In this document: piece by piece, positions 8,961-18,918 of the stretch
Layout of the letters: every line of letters begins with the position of its first letter
Numbering within the stretch: position 1 is the stretch's first letter
Assembly (NCBI GenBank): GCA_937801655.1
Contig: CALMWC010000004.1
Coordinates: 1 to 36,822 of the forward strand
DNA length: 36,822 nt
Direction: 5' to 3'
Source of the DNA: an uncultured Gammaproteobacteria bacterium
Lineage (GTDB): Bacteria; Pseudomonadota; Gammaproteobacteria; Steroidobacterales; UBA11654
Notes under the pieces: generated by a model
The model's database searches: none
What the model was told of the DNA's origin: nothing
What the model saw: only the letters and a program-made list of their open reading frames with translations
Made by a program: the position numbers and the translations under genes

Positions 8961-9482
8961 ATGCATTGTCCTTATTGCGGTAATCAAGAAACTAAAGTAG
9001 TTGACTCCAGACTTGCTGGTGATGGCTATCAGATTAGGAGAAGGAGAGAATGCATTCAATGCAAAGATAGGTTTACCACTTTTGAATCAGCAGAATTCGT
9101 CCTTCCTAAGCTGGTGAAACGAGATCAGTCTAGAGAGCCTTTCAATGAAAGTAAACTGAGAAATGGAATTTTAATAGCAACAGAAAAAAGACCACTCAGC
9201 ATTGAACTTATTGAAGAACTAATTTCGAGAGTTGTTCGTAAGGTTCAAAAAATGGGTGAGAGAGAGATCCAGTCTAGAATGTTGGGCGAAATAGTTATGG
9301 AAGAATTAAAACAAGTCGATGAAGTTGCCTTTGTTAGGTATGCCTCTGTTTATAGAAGATTCCAAGATATTGAGGAGTTTGAAAAGGAAATTGAATCTTT
9401 GAGGGATAGTCCCACTTCTGAGGATAGAAAATCTCAGATTTCTATCTTCCCAGAAGAGGAAAAAGATGATGGTAAAAAATGA
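8961..9482 (+). CDS. nrdR: Transcriptional repressor NrdR
   Basis: A 173-residue regulator of ribonucleotide reductase genes. The N-terminal zinc ribbon has cysteine pairs C3/C6 (MHCPYC) and C31/C34 (CIQC). It is followed by the ATP-cone domain starting FVLPKLVKRDQSREPFN and ending RYASVYRRFQD. NrdR binds NrdR boxes upstream of nrd operons in response to ATP/dATP; no nrd operon is in this window. The tail after residue 150 is a charged extension slightly longer than in E. coli NrdR (149 aa). Its last bases overlap the ribD start by 17 nt, implying translational coupling. The position between glyA and ribD is the usual conserved one. Confidence 0.96.
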   Translation: MHCPYCGNQETKVVDSRLAGDGYQIRRRRECIQCKDRFTTFESAEFVLPKLVKRDQSREPFNESKLRNGILIATEKRPLSIELIEELISRVVRKVQKMGEREIQSRMLGEIVMEELKQVDEVAFVRYASVYRRFQDIEEFEKEIESLRDSPTSEDRKSQISIFPEEEKDDGKK

Positions 9483-10545
9483 TATTGAGTATATGGATAT
9501 TGCTCTTGATCTAGCAATCAAAGGGATTAATACTTGCATGCCAAACCCCCGAGTGGGATGCGTTATAGTAAAAAATAATAAAATTATTGGTCAAGGATGG
9601 CATAGTCAAACTGGCGATTCCCATGCAGAAATTATGGCTTTAAATAATGCTAAGGGAAACACTGATAACTCAACGGTCTATATAACATTAGAGCCCTGTA
9701 CCCATACTGGAAATACGCCTCCTTGTGTCAATGCTTTAATCGAGGCTAAAGTAAAAAAAGTTATTTTTGCAATGAATGATCCGAATCCAAAAGTATTTGG
9801 AAGGAGTAAAGATATATTACAAGCCTCTGGAATTGAAGTTAAAAACGGTCTTCTAGAGAATGAATCAAAAGAGATTAATCTTGGTTTTATAAAGAGAATG
9901 ACTAAAGGTTTGCCTTTTATTAGGACAAAAATTGCAGCGAGCTTAGATGGAAAAACAGCTTTAAGTAATGGAAAAAGTCAATGGATTACATCCAAGGAAT
10001 CAAGACAAGACGTTCAGAAGTATAGAGCAAGGAGTTGTTGTATTTTAACTTCTATAGCCACTGTAATAGCTGACAATCCATCAATGAATGTAAGGCTTGA
10101 TGATTTTGATGATGAGTATCAGCCGAAAAGGATTATTCTAGATTCAAATCTTCGAATAGCTGGCGAGGAGACTATATTAAAACTACCCGGTGAAAAATAT
10201 ATATATACTTTAAAAAAAGATCATAATGATCCTCAAATTAGAAGCATTATTAGAACCACAAAAGAAGTTAATGGCAGAGTTGCACTGCTTGATGTTATGA
10301 AAAACCTTGGTTCAAATGAAATGAATGAGGTATTAGTTGAGGCTGGTTCAGTTCTGAATGGTGCGCTTCTCAAAGAGAATCTGATTGATGAAATAGTTCT
10401 TTACTTAGCCCCATGCTTCTTAGGAAGCAAAGCTAAAGGAATGTTTGATTTACCCATTCTCAATAAGATGTCAGAAATATATAATTTTAAAATTAATGAT
10501 GTCAATCAGATTGGACCCGATATTAAAGTTATTTTGAGGAAATAG
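9466..10545 (+). CDS. ribD: Bifunctional riboflavin deaminase/reductase RibD
   Basis: A 359-residue two-domain enzyme for the second and third steps of riboflavin synthesis. The N-terminal deaminase has zinc ligands in HAE (H53, E55) and PCTHTGNTPPC (C78, C87). The C-terminal NADPH reductase starts near KRMTKGLPFIRTKIAASLDGKTA and includes ILDSNLRI. The start is the double ATG at 9466/9469 with GAGGA a few bases upstream, inside the end of nrdR. ribE follows after 3 bp. The length is close to E. coli RibD (367). Confidence 0.96.
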   Translation: MMVKNDIEYMDIALDLAIKGINTCMPNPRVGCVIVKNNKIIGQGWHSQTGDSHAEIMALNNAKGNTDNSTVYITLEPCTHTGNTPPCVNALIEAKVKKVIFAMNDPNPKVFGRSKDILQASGIEVKNGLLENESKEINLGFIKRMTKGLPFIRTKIAASLDGKTALSNGKSQWITSKESRQDVQKYRARSCCILTSIATVIADNPSMNVRLDDFDDEYQPKRIILDSNLRIAGEETILKLPGEKYIYTLKKDHNDPQIRSIIRTTKEVNGRVALLDVMKNLGSNEMNEVLVEAGSVLNGALLKENLIDEIVLYLAPCFLGSKAKGMFDLPILNKMSEIYNFKINDVNQIGPDIKVILRK

Positions 10546-10548
10546 AAA

Positions 10549-11139
10549 ATGTTTAGTGGAATCATCGAAGGCAAAGCACAACTGAAAGAGTTAATCTCTA
10601 AGAATGACAGTTTTAGGATGGTTTTCTGCTCTGAAGATATAAACTTCAATGACGTTTCTATTGGAGGCAGTATTGCAGTTAATGGGGTTTGTTTAACCGC
10701 TATTGAAATTGATTCCAATACTTTTATCGTTGATGTTTCAAAAGAAACCACAACATGCAGTAATTTAGGGTTATTAGAACAAGAATCCTGGGTAAATATT
10801 GAAAAATCATTGGCTCTAGGAGATACAATCAATGGTCATTTTGTATTTGGTCATGTTGATCATATGGCTGAAGTGAGTGCAGTGATTCCTGATGGAAATT
10901 CTACCATTATGCGATTTAAGACTGAGAATTCAGATAGCCATTTAATTGCCAAAAAAGGTTCAATAGCAATCAATGGAGTCAGCCTTACTGTGAATAAATT
11001 AATAGATTATGGGTTTGAAGTAACAATCATTCCACATACAACAGAAACAACTATAATGAGCGAATACAAACCAGGGACGATAGTTAATATAGAATTTGAT
11101 ATGCTAGCCCGCTACGTTGAGAGAATACTTGATAAATAG
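10549..11139 (+). CDS. ribE: Riboflavin synthase alpha chain
   Basis: A 196-residue riboflavin synthase (called ribC in E. coli), which dismutates two 6,7-dimethyl-8-ribityllumazines to riboflavin and a pyrimidinedione. It shows the expected tandem duplication of two lumazine-binding barrels. The MFSGIIEG start is diagnostic, [12 protein letters not shown] lies in the first barrel and [13 protein letters not shown] in the second, with [13 protein letters not shown] between. The start has GAGGAA upstream, overlapping the ribD stop region. It sits between ribD and ribBA in a tight operon. Confidence 0.95.
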   Translation: MFSGIIEGKAQLKELISKNDSFRMVFCSEDINFNDVSIGGSIAVNGVCLTAIEIDSNTFIVDVSKETTTCSNLGLLEQESWVNIEKSLALGDTINGHFVFGHVDHMAEVSAVIPDGNSTIMRFKTENSDSHLIAKKGSIAINGVSLTVNKLIDYGFEVTIIPHTTETTIMSEYKPGTIVNIEFDMLARYVERILDK

Positions 11140-11148
11140 TAAAACCAT

Positions 11149-12279
11149 ATGAGTGATAAAGATAAAATAGAGTTTGCATCGATTGAAACAATCATTGATG
11201 ATTTACGCTTGGGGAAAAAAGTCATCATTGTTGATGATGAAGATCGTGAAAACGAAGGTGATTTAATTATTGCTGCTGATAAAGTCAGGCCTGAAGACAT
11301 CAATTTTATGGCCAAGTATGGCAGGGGTTTAATATGTCTTACACTCACTCAAAACAGATGCAATATGCTTCGATTGCCTCTAATGACTTCACAAAATAAT
11401 GGTTTTGAAGCGACCAACTTTACAGTTTCCATTGAAGCTTCTGAAGGAGTAACAACAGGGATCTCTGCTCATGATAGGGCTCGAACAGTTAAAGTTGCTA
11501 CCGCACCAAATGCCCAACCAGAAGATATTGTTCAACCGGGTCATATTTTCCCTCTAATGGCTAAGCCAGGGGGAGTATTAACTAGAGCAGGACACACTGA
11601 AGCAGGTTGTGACTTAGCCAGACTAGCAGGACTAACGCCTGCATCGGTTATCGTAGAAATCCTAAATGAAGATGGAAGCATGGCAAGAAGATCAGACTTG
11701 GTTGAATTTGGGAAAAAGCATGGAATAAATATAGGCACTATTGCAGATTTAATTCGGTATCGAATTTCCAATGAACAATCCATCGAAAGAATACATGAAG
11801 AAAAAATTAATACCGAGTTTGGAGATTTTAATCTAATAACATTTCAAGATCACATCAATAGAGAAGTTCACTTTGCATTAACCAAAGGCAGTATTCATCA
11901 AGATTCCATTCCACTAGTTAGAGTGCATGTTAGCAATACAATAAGAGACTCAGTAGGAATTGATAATAAAAATCTAGGTTGGCCATTAAAGTCTGCTATG
12001 AAACAAATATCACAATCAGATACAGCTGTTTTGGTTGTATTATGCTATCAAGAAATGCCAGAGGACTTAATGAATATGGTTAAGCATCTAACATCCAAAA
12101 AAGAAAATAAAACCAATAAAAATAATGCATCAATTTTAAGAAATTATGGTACTGGCTCACAAATATTAAGAGAAATAGGGATTAAAAAAATGAGGGTTGT
12201 TAGTGAGCCAAAACAAATGCAAGCAATCTCTGGATTTGATCTTGAGATAGTAGAATATATCGATAAGGAAAATTTTTAA
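11149..12279 (+). CDS. ribBA: RibBA-like protein: DHBP synthase with degenerate cyclohydrolase II half (RibBX type)
   Basis: A 376-residue protein. The N-terminal half (about 1-205) is a full 3,4-dihydroxy-2-butanone-4-phosphate synthase, with [15 protein letters not shown], the TGISAHDRA loop and [16 protein letters not shown]. The C-terminal half resembles GTP cyclohydrolase II in fold order but lacks the zinc cysteines (C-x2-D...C-x-C). Where these should be it reads [14 protein letters not shown]. Cyclohydrolase II activity from this gene is therefore unlikely. Such RibBX variants are known in Proteobacteria and are normally accompanied by a separate ribA, which is not in this window. It lies between ribE and ribH. 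Confidence 0.92.
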   Translation: MSDKDKIEFASIETIIDDLRLGKKVIIVDDEDRENEGDLIIAADKVRPEDINFMAKYGRGLICLTLTQNRCNMLRLPLMTSQNNGFEATNFTVSIEASEGVTTGISAHDRARTVKVATAPNAQPEDIVQPGHIFPLMAKPGGVLTRAGHTEAGCDLARLAGLTPASVIVEILNEDGSMARRSDLVEFGKKHGINIGTIADLIRYRISNEQSIERIHEEKINTEFGDFNLITFQDHINREVHFALTKGSIHQDSIPLVRVHVSNTIRDSVGIDNKNLGWPLKSAMKQISQSDTAVLVVLCYQEMPEDLMNMVKHLTSKKENKTNKNNASILRNYGTGSQILREIGIKKMRVVSEPKQMQAISGFDLEIVEYIDKENF

Positions 12280-12282
12280 ATT

Positions 12283-12756
12283 ATGACCTCTGTAATTGAT
12301 CCTAGAAACGATCCTAGAAGGATTTGTATTGTCGCATCCACTTTTAATGAATATTTAGTAGATTCGATGGTGAAGAGTGCAAGAAAGACACTGAAAGATA
12401 ATAATCATAAAGAAGAGACAGTAGATCTTATTCGGGTACCAGGTGCTTTTGAGATACCATTAATGGCAAAAGTAATCGCCTCATCAGGTGATTGTAAGGC
12501 CATTATAGCTTTGGGGGCAATAGTCAGAGGTGCAACACCTCATTTTGACTTCATAGCAGCTGAGACTACAGCTGGTTTAATGAAAGTGGGCTTGGACAAC
12601 ATGATCCCCATCGGTTTTGGAGTATTGACTTGTGACACAATGGAGCAAGCGATAGAAAGATCGGGTGAAGGAGCAGGTAATAAGGGCCATGAAGCCGCCC
12701 TTGCTGCAATTGAAATGATGGACCAAATGTCAATGCATAGCGCTTATCCACTCTAG
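12283..12756 (+). CDS. ribH: 6,7-dimethyl-8-ribityllumazine synthase
   Basis: A 157-residue lumazine synthase condensing the DHBP and the ribitylaminopyrimidine made by the upstream enzymes. Family motifs are ASTFNEYLVDSMV, VPGAFEIPLMA (substrate binding), ALGAIVRGATPHFDFI with the catalytic His region, and GFGVLTCDTMEQA. Its length equals that of E. coli RibH (156). It starts 3 bp after ribBA, so it is in the same operon. A 39-bp gap separates it from ribF. Confidence 0.97.
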   Translation: MTSVIDPRNDPRRICIVASTFNEYLVDSMVKSARKTLKDNNHKEETVDLIRVPGAFEIPLMAKVIASSGDCKAIIALGAIVRGATPHFDFIAAETTAGLMKVGLDNMIPIGFGVLTCDTMEQAIERSGEGAGNKGHEAALAAIEMMDQMSMHSAYPL

Positions 12757-12795
12757 TTATTTTATTAAATACTTTAAGTCATAAACCTATAAGCC

Positions 12796-13731
12796 ATGCA
12801 ACTGATTAGAAGACCTGAGAGAAAGAATCCATTATTTAAAAATGGGTCGGTTATTACTATTGGTATATTTGATGGCATTCATTTAGGACATCAAGCTTTA
12901 ATCAATGAACTAATGGAAAAATCAGAACAAATGAATCTACCTTCAGTTTTTTTTACATTTGAACCAACTCCAAATGAATATTTCTCGAAGAAGAGACACA
13001 AACAAAGATTAACTTCCTTAAGGGATAAATTTAACTTAGTCAGTCATTATGAACTGGATTATTTTTATGCCCCACCTTTTGATCAAACTATGGAAAACTT
13101 ATCTCCTGAAGATTTTATAAATAAACATCTAGTCGATTTATTTAATATCAAATATTTAATCATTGGCGATGATTTTAAATTTGCAAAGAATAGATCGGGC
13201 TCATCAATTGATTTAATCAAGTCTGGCAAATCTAATAATTTTGAAGTAAAGCAATTAACTAGCATAGTTAATGACAGTTCTAGAGTGTCAAGCAGTTTGG
13301 TTAGAGATAATTTAATGAAAAATGATTTATCCGAGGTATGTGAAATATTAGGCAGAAATTACTCTATAACCGGTCGAGTTATTTATGGTAAATCTCTGGG
13401 AAAAACAATTGGTTTTCCAACGGCAAATATTAATCTTAAACATTTAGACTCAGCGCTTAGAGGCGTTTTTTATGTCAAAGTAAAAATTGATGGCATGGAA
13501 AAAAAATACCCAGGGATAGCGAATATTGGATTTAAACCAACTGTGGGAGGAGAAGAACTTTGTTTAGAAATTCATTTATTGGATTTTAATCAAGATATCT
13601 ATTTGAAATATATCAATGTAGAATTTTTAGACTACTTGAGGAGCGAACAAAAATTCAATGGTCTTGAAGAGTTGACGAATCAACTCAAAATAGATCGAGA
13701 ACAAGCTAAAAAGTATTTTAGTAATATTTAA
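12796..13731 (+). CDS. ribF: Bifunctional riboflavin kinase/FAD synthetase
   Basis: A 311-residue two-domain enzyme converting riboflavin to FMN and then FAD. The N-terminal adenylyltransferase has the nucleotide-binding motif GIFDGIHLGH (residues 23-32) and SSSLVRDNL. The C-terminal flavokinase has GKTIGFPTANIN near residue 200 and GIANIGFKPTVGG. In most Gammaproteobacteria ribF is by ileS/lspA. Here it sits between ribH and nusB, so cofactor synthesis from GTP-derived precursor to FAD is almost continuous. No clear Shine-Dalgarno is seen before the ATG, but the conserved domain begins about 20 residues in, as expected. Confidence 0.95.
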   Translation: MQLIRRPERKNPLFKNGSVITIGIFDGIHLGHQALINELMEKSEQMNLPSVFFTFEPTPNEYFSKKRHKQRLTSLRDKFNLVSHYELDYFYAPPFDQTMENLSPEDFINKHLVDLFNIKYLIIGDDFKFAKNRSGSSIDLIKSGKSNNFEVKQLTSIVNDSSRVSSSLVRDNLMKNDLSEVCEILGRNYSITGRVIYGKSLGKTIGFPTANINLKHLDSALRGVFYVKVKIDGMEKKYPGIANIGFKPTVGGEELCLEIHLLDFNQDIYLKYINVEFLDYLRSEQKFNGLEELTNQLKIDREQAKKYFSNI

Positions 13732-13753
13732 ATTTTAAGAGAGCATTATCAAA

Positions 13754-14197
13754 ATGACTCAGAGTGAAGAAAAAGAAAAAAGATTTTCTGGAAAAGGTAG
13801 AACCGGATCTAGGGAATTACTTGTGCAAGCTCTTTACCAATATCAACTCAATGCAGATGATTTCAAATCCCTTTTAAAACAAGCAAAAATCTTAAAAGAA
13901 TATAAGAGAATTGATAAAGAATATTTCAGATATTTATTGGAGAATATTCTAAAAAATACAAATCAGTTAAGCGATTACTTGAGTCCTTTTTTAGACCGAA
14001 AAATTAAACAGATTGATCCCATTGAGATGGGTATATTATGGATTGGATCTTATGAAATCCTATATTGTGATGATGTTCCAAAAACCGTTATTATGAATGA
14101 ATCTATAGAGCTTGCTAAAACTTTTGGTGCTGATGGTAGTTTTCAATACATTAATGCTATTTTGGATGCAGTTACTAAGGACAAAGTAAAATCTTAG
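13754..14197 (+). CDS. nusB: Transcription antitermination factor NusB
   Basis: A 147-residue all-helical RNA-binding protein that with NusE (S10) binds boxA to support antitermination of rRNA operons. Family features are a basic start, RELLVQALYQYQLN around 20-35, and DPIEMGILWIGSYEILYCDDVPKTVIMNESIELAKTFG in the C-terminal half. The length is slightly above E. coli NusB (139). Its place after the rib genes and before thiL is the conserved gammaproteobacterial order; ribF is the extra member. Confidence 0.94.
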   Translation: MTQSEEKEKRFSGKGRTGSRELLVQALYQYQLNADDFKSLLKQAKILKEYKRIDKEYFRYLLENILKNTNQLSDYLSPFLDRKIKQIDPIEMGILWIGSYEILYCDDVPKTVIMNESIELAKTFGADGSFQYINAILDAVTKDKVKS

Positions 14198-14206
14198 TTT
14201 GAACCA

Positions 14207-15172
14207 ATGACTTCAGTTTCAGAAATAGAAATTATAGACGCATTAAAACTTAAAACTTTTGACAATCATTATAAAAATATCATTCAAGGTATAGGCGATG
14301 ATGGTGCCATCACATCCATAGATGCTGATTATCACTTGGTCACTACAACAGACGCAATTTCTGAGGGTGTTCATTATCCCAAAGGAATAGAAGCTAAAGC
14401 CATAGGCCATCGTTGTTTAGCTGTTAATTTAAGTGATATGGCTGCAATGGGAGCTGAGCCACTATGGGCAAGTTTAGTGTTTAGTAAGCCTTCAATCGAT
14501 CAATTATGGTTGGAACAGTTTATTTTAGGCTTCTCAGAATTAGCTAATAAACATAAAGTTTCACTTATTGGTGGCGATACAATTTCTGGTCCAGAGCTTT
14601 TTTCAGTAACATTACAAGGTATTGTTCCTAAGAATAAACATATTCGAAGAAGCACCGCTAAAATCGGTGATTTAGTTTATGTCACAGGCTTTTTAGGCAA
14701 TGCATCACAGGGTTTGAAGATTGTTCAGGAAGATAAAAAAAATAGTTCATCAAAAAAACTAGTTCAAGATTTTCTATATCCACATCCAAGACTTACTGAA
14801 TCATCTGCGATTAGCAGGTTTGCTAGTTCAATGATTGATATTTCAGATGGTTTTTATTCCGATCTTAAAAAAGTTATGAAAGCCAGTAATGTTGGTGCTG
14901 AGATCAAGATCTCAGATCTACCGATATCTGAATTATTACTGAATAATATACCAAAAGAGGATGCAATCAATGCCGCACTTTTTGGAGGCGATGATTATGA
15001 ATTATGCTTTACTATACCAAGAGAGTTTAAAAAAGATTTTCTAGAAGATTATCAATCAACAGATAGAATAGGTATTACTTGTGTTGGGGAAATAAAGGAA
15101 AAGAATCTCTTATTATTGGATGACCATAATGAAGAATTTGAGTTATCCGGTCGTGCGTTTGAACATTTTTAA
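14207..15172 (+). CDS. thiL: Thiamine-monophosphate kinase
   Basis: A 321-residue kinase making thiamine pyrophosphate from thiamine monophosphate and ATP. It has the ThiL/PurM-type fold. Visible motifs are GIGDDGAI near residue 28, TTDAISEGVHY, the glycine-rich NLSDMAAMGAEPLW, IGGDTISGP, DISDGFYSDL and GGDDYELCFT. It starts 9 bp after nusB. A small methyltransferase gene follows at 15196 where pgpA is usually next. Confidence 0.94.
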   Translation: MTSVSEIEIIDALKLKTFDNHYKNIIQGIGDDGAITSIDADYHLVTTTDAISEGVHYPKGIEAKAIGHRCLAVNLSDMAAMGAEPLWASLVFSKPSIDQLWLEQFILGFSELANKHKVSLIGGDTISGPELFSVTLQGIVPKNKHIRRSTAKIGDLVYVTGFLGNASQGLKIVQEDKKNSSSKKLVQDFLYPHPRLTESSAISRFASSMIDISDGFYSDLKKVMKASNVGAEIKISDLPISELLLNNIPKEDAINAALFGGDDYELCFTIPREFKKDFLEDYQSTDRIGITCVGEIKEKNLLLLDDHNEEFELSGRAFEHF

Positions 15173-15195
15173 TCTCAACTAAAAAAAATATAACG

Positions 15196-15795
15196 ATGTT
15201 GGATTACACAAATAGGGCAGCGAGTTATGACAAAAGATGGCAAAGCTATTGTCTAGCCTCTTTTTCTAGATCATTAGATCTCATACATTTAGAGAGAGAT
15301 GAAGAGTTATTGGATATAGCTTGCGGTACTGGTATTTTTTTAGAGAAAGTTGAAAGAGAACATCCATACGTTACTTTAACTGGTGTCGATTCCAATCAAG
15401 CTATGCTCAATGAAGCCGTAAAAAAGGTTTCTGAGAAAGTCATTCTTAAGAAAGAAAAAGCTGATCAATTATCTTTTCATACTGAGAAATTTGATTGGGT
15501 AGTTTTATCCAACTGTATTGGACACTTTGATGACCAAGAACAATGCTTAAAAGAAGCTTACCGAGTCTTAAAAAAATCTGGCAAAATAATTGTTACTGAT
15601 TGGACCCAGGATTATATCATGATGAGATTTGCCAACTTTTATACGAAAACTTTTGATTATAAGAACTATAACAGTTTGTATAGTCATGAGATTGAATCTA
15701 TGTTGACGCGTTTAAAATTTAATATTTTAAGAGCAGAAACCTTCAGAATTAATTGGTTTTGGTCAGCTTCAACAATAATGGGAGTAAAGTCATAA
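15196..15795 (+). CDS. Class I SAM-dependent methyltransferase
   Basis: A 199-residue Rossmann-type methyltransferase (Methyltransf_11-like). Motif I is LDIACGTGIFLEK (about residues 37-49), motif II GVDSNQAML, and motif IV/post-I WVVLSNCIGHFDD, followed by AYRVLKKSGKIIVTDW. The substrate cannot be deduced. It is inserted between thiL and pgpA, usually adjacent, and its 3' end overlaps the probable pgpA start by up to 43 nt. Possible substrates include lipid, quinone or small-molecule acceptors; the motifs do not decide. It has no signal peptide or membrane segment. Confidence 0.8.
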   Translation: MLDYTNRAASYDKRWQSYCLASFSRSLDLIHLERDEELLDIACGTGIFLEKVEREHPYVTLTGVDSNQAMLNEAVKKVSEKVILKKEKADQLSFHTEKFDWVVLSNCIGHFDDQEQCLKEAYRVLKKSGKIIVTDWTQDYIMMRFANFYTKTFDYKNYNSLYSHEIESMLTRLKFNILRAETFRINWFWSASTIMGVKS

Positions 15796-16274
15796 AACCA
15801 ACATTTAAGCAGATTTTAACTAATCCTTTTTTATTTGTTTCAACTGGAGGGGGAATTGGTTTAGTCCCTTTTGCCCCTGGAACTTTTGGAAGTGGACTAG
15901 GACTTTGCTTGTATATATTTATCGCTCATTTCTCTATCCCAAATATAAATGGCGTTATTATTTTTATAGTAATGACACTTTTTAGTCTTTTTATTGTTCA
16001 TAAATCTATAGAACTAATGGGCAATGAAGATCATAAAGAAATCGTTTTAGATGAAATATTAGCCATGATGTTGGTCGCTCACTTTATTCCACCAGATCCA
16101 ATCTGGGCAATTGGTGCATTTTGTATATTTAGATTTTTCGATATAGCAAAGCCATATCCTATTAATTTAGTTGATAAAAAGATGAAAAATTCAGTTGGTA
16201 TTATATTGGATGACTTGATTGCAGCAGCGTACTCAATAATCTTAGTTGTATTGCTAAAGTATTTATTAATCTAG
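15753..16274 (+). CDS. pgpA: Phosphatidylglycerophosphatase A
   Basis: A membrane phosphatase making phosphatidylglycerol from its phosphate. The conserved core is GGGIGLVPFAPGTFGSG near the N-terminus, EIVLDEILAMM in the middle, FRFFDIAKPYPI and GIILDDLIAAAYS near the end, with several membrane helices. The frame opens after a TAA at 15750 and contains no ATG or GTG before the core. Start choices are TTG 15753, TTG 15759, or ATA 15792 with GGAG (15781-15784) upstream. The given start is the longest; the real one may be up to 13 codons later. Translation is probably coupled to the overlapping methyltransferase. Its stop overlaps the convergent xseB stop by 9 nt. Confidence 0.88.
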   Translation: MVLVSFNNNGSKVIKPTFKQILTNPFLFVSTGGGIGLVPFAPGTFGSGLGLCLYIFIAHFSIPNINGVIIFIVMTLFSLFIVHKSIELMGNEDHKEIVLDEILAMMLVAHFIPPDPIWAIGAFCIFRFFDIAKPYPINLVDKKMKNSVGIILDDLIAAAYSIILVVLLKYLLI

Positions 16275-16496
16275 ATTCTGATTTGTATCTTTAAGTTCGC
16301 CGTCCATTAGAATCTTTATCTTCATTTCAGCTTCTTCCAATGTTTTCTGGCATTGTCTGGATAATTTAATGCCTGCTTCAAATTTTTGTAAAGCTTGATC
16401 CAATTCTAACTCACCATTTTCAAGTTCCTCTAAGATGTTTTCCAGTTGGCTAAGACTTTGCTCAATGCTTTGGTTTTCTTTTTTTATTTTTGTCAT
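16266..16496 (-). CDS. xseB: Exodeoxyribonuclease VII small subunit
   Basis: A 76-residue coiled-coil protein that binds several-fold to the large subunit XseA in exonuclease VII, which degrades single-stranded DNA. The family block SLSQLENILEELENGELELDQALQKFEAGIKLSRQCQKTLEEAE is seen around residues 13-56. In many Gammaproteobacteria it heads xseB-ispA-dxs; here it stands alone, tail to tail with pgpA and divergent from katG. No Shine-Dalgarno is visible. A TATAAT on the minus strand (16508-16503) lies 6 bases before the ATG, so the mRNA may be leaderless. Confidence 0.92.
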   Translation of the reverse strand: MTKIKKENQSIEQSLSQLENILEELENGELELDQALQKFEAGIKLSRQCQKTLEEAEMKIKILMDGELKDTNQNLD

Positions 16497-16601
16497 ATTT
16501 TAATTATAAAAGAACACTGAATAAATGAATACTCTAATTCTTTATATAAATGATTAAAAATAAATGAAAAGAGTTGTTGCTAGCCCTTGACTGATGTAAT
16601 G

Positions 16602-16616
16602 TTAGAATCATTCTAA
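16602..16616. promoter_or_regulatory. PerR/Fur-type operator overlapping the katG promoter
   Basis: TTAGAATCATTCTAA is a perfect 7-1-7 inverted repeat. It agrees with the PerR-box consensus TTATAATnATTATAA at 12 of the 14 defined positions and resembles streptococcal PerR boxes. The left arm contains an extended -10 (TG at 16600-16601, then TAGAAT 16603-16608), so a bound repressor would block the katG promoter 28 bp upstream of the start codon. A TTGACT (16587-16592) is also near. OxyR is the more usual regulator of katG in this class. Confidence 0.6.
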
Positions 16617-18773
<2,157 letters not shown>

Positions 18774-18788
18774 TATAAGAGCTCAAAA

Positions 18789-18816
18789 AAGACAAAGGGG
18801 TCAACCCCTTTGTCTT
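18789..18816 (+). terminator. Hairpin downstream of katG
   Basis: AAGACAAAGGGG and CCCCTTTGTCTT form a perfect 12-bp stem with loop TCAA, starting 16 bases after the katG stop. An A-run precedes it but only a weak T-run follows, so it is a probable but not textbook intrinsic terminator. Confidence 0.75.
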
Positions 18817-18846
18817 GTCATAAATAATACTCAATTCTAGGAGCTA

Positions 18847-18855
18847 TGATAGAAT
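18847..18855 (+). promoter_or_regulatory. Extended -10 promoter candidate for parE
   Basis: TGATAGAAT is an extended -10 (TG-n-TAGAAT) like the one upstream of katG, 64 bp before the parE ATG. No good -35 is visible. Confidence 0.35.
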
Positions 18856-18918
18856 GGCCGCTTAAGCAATGATCAATGACCTTGATTCAACCTTTATTCT
18901 CAAGAATAATGAAGGACC

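Noticed and set aside
10546-11148. Possible FMN riboswitch (RFN element) in the riboflavin cluster
   Set aside because: Gaps between ribD, ribE and ribBA are 3-9 bases; there is no room for an RFN element, and none is seen before ribD.
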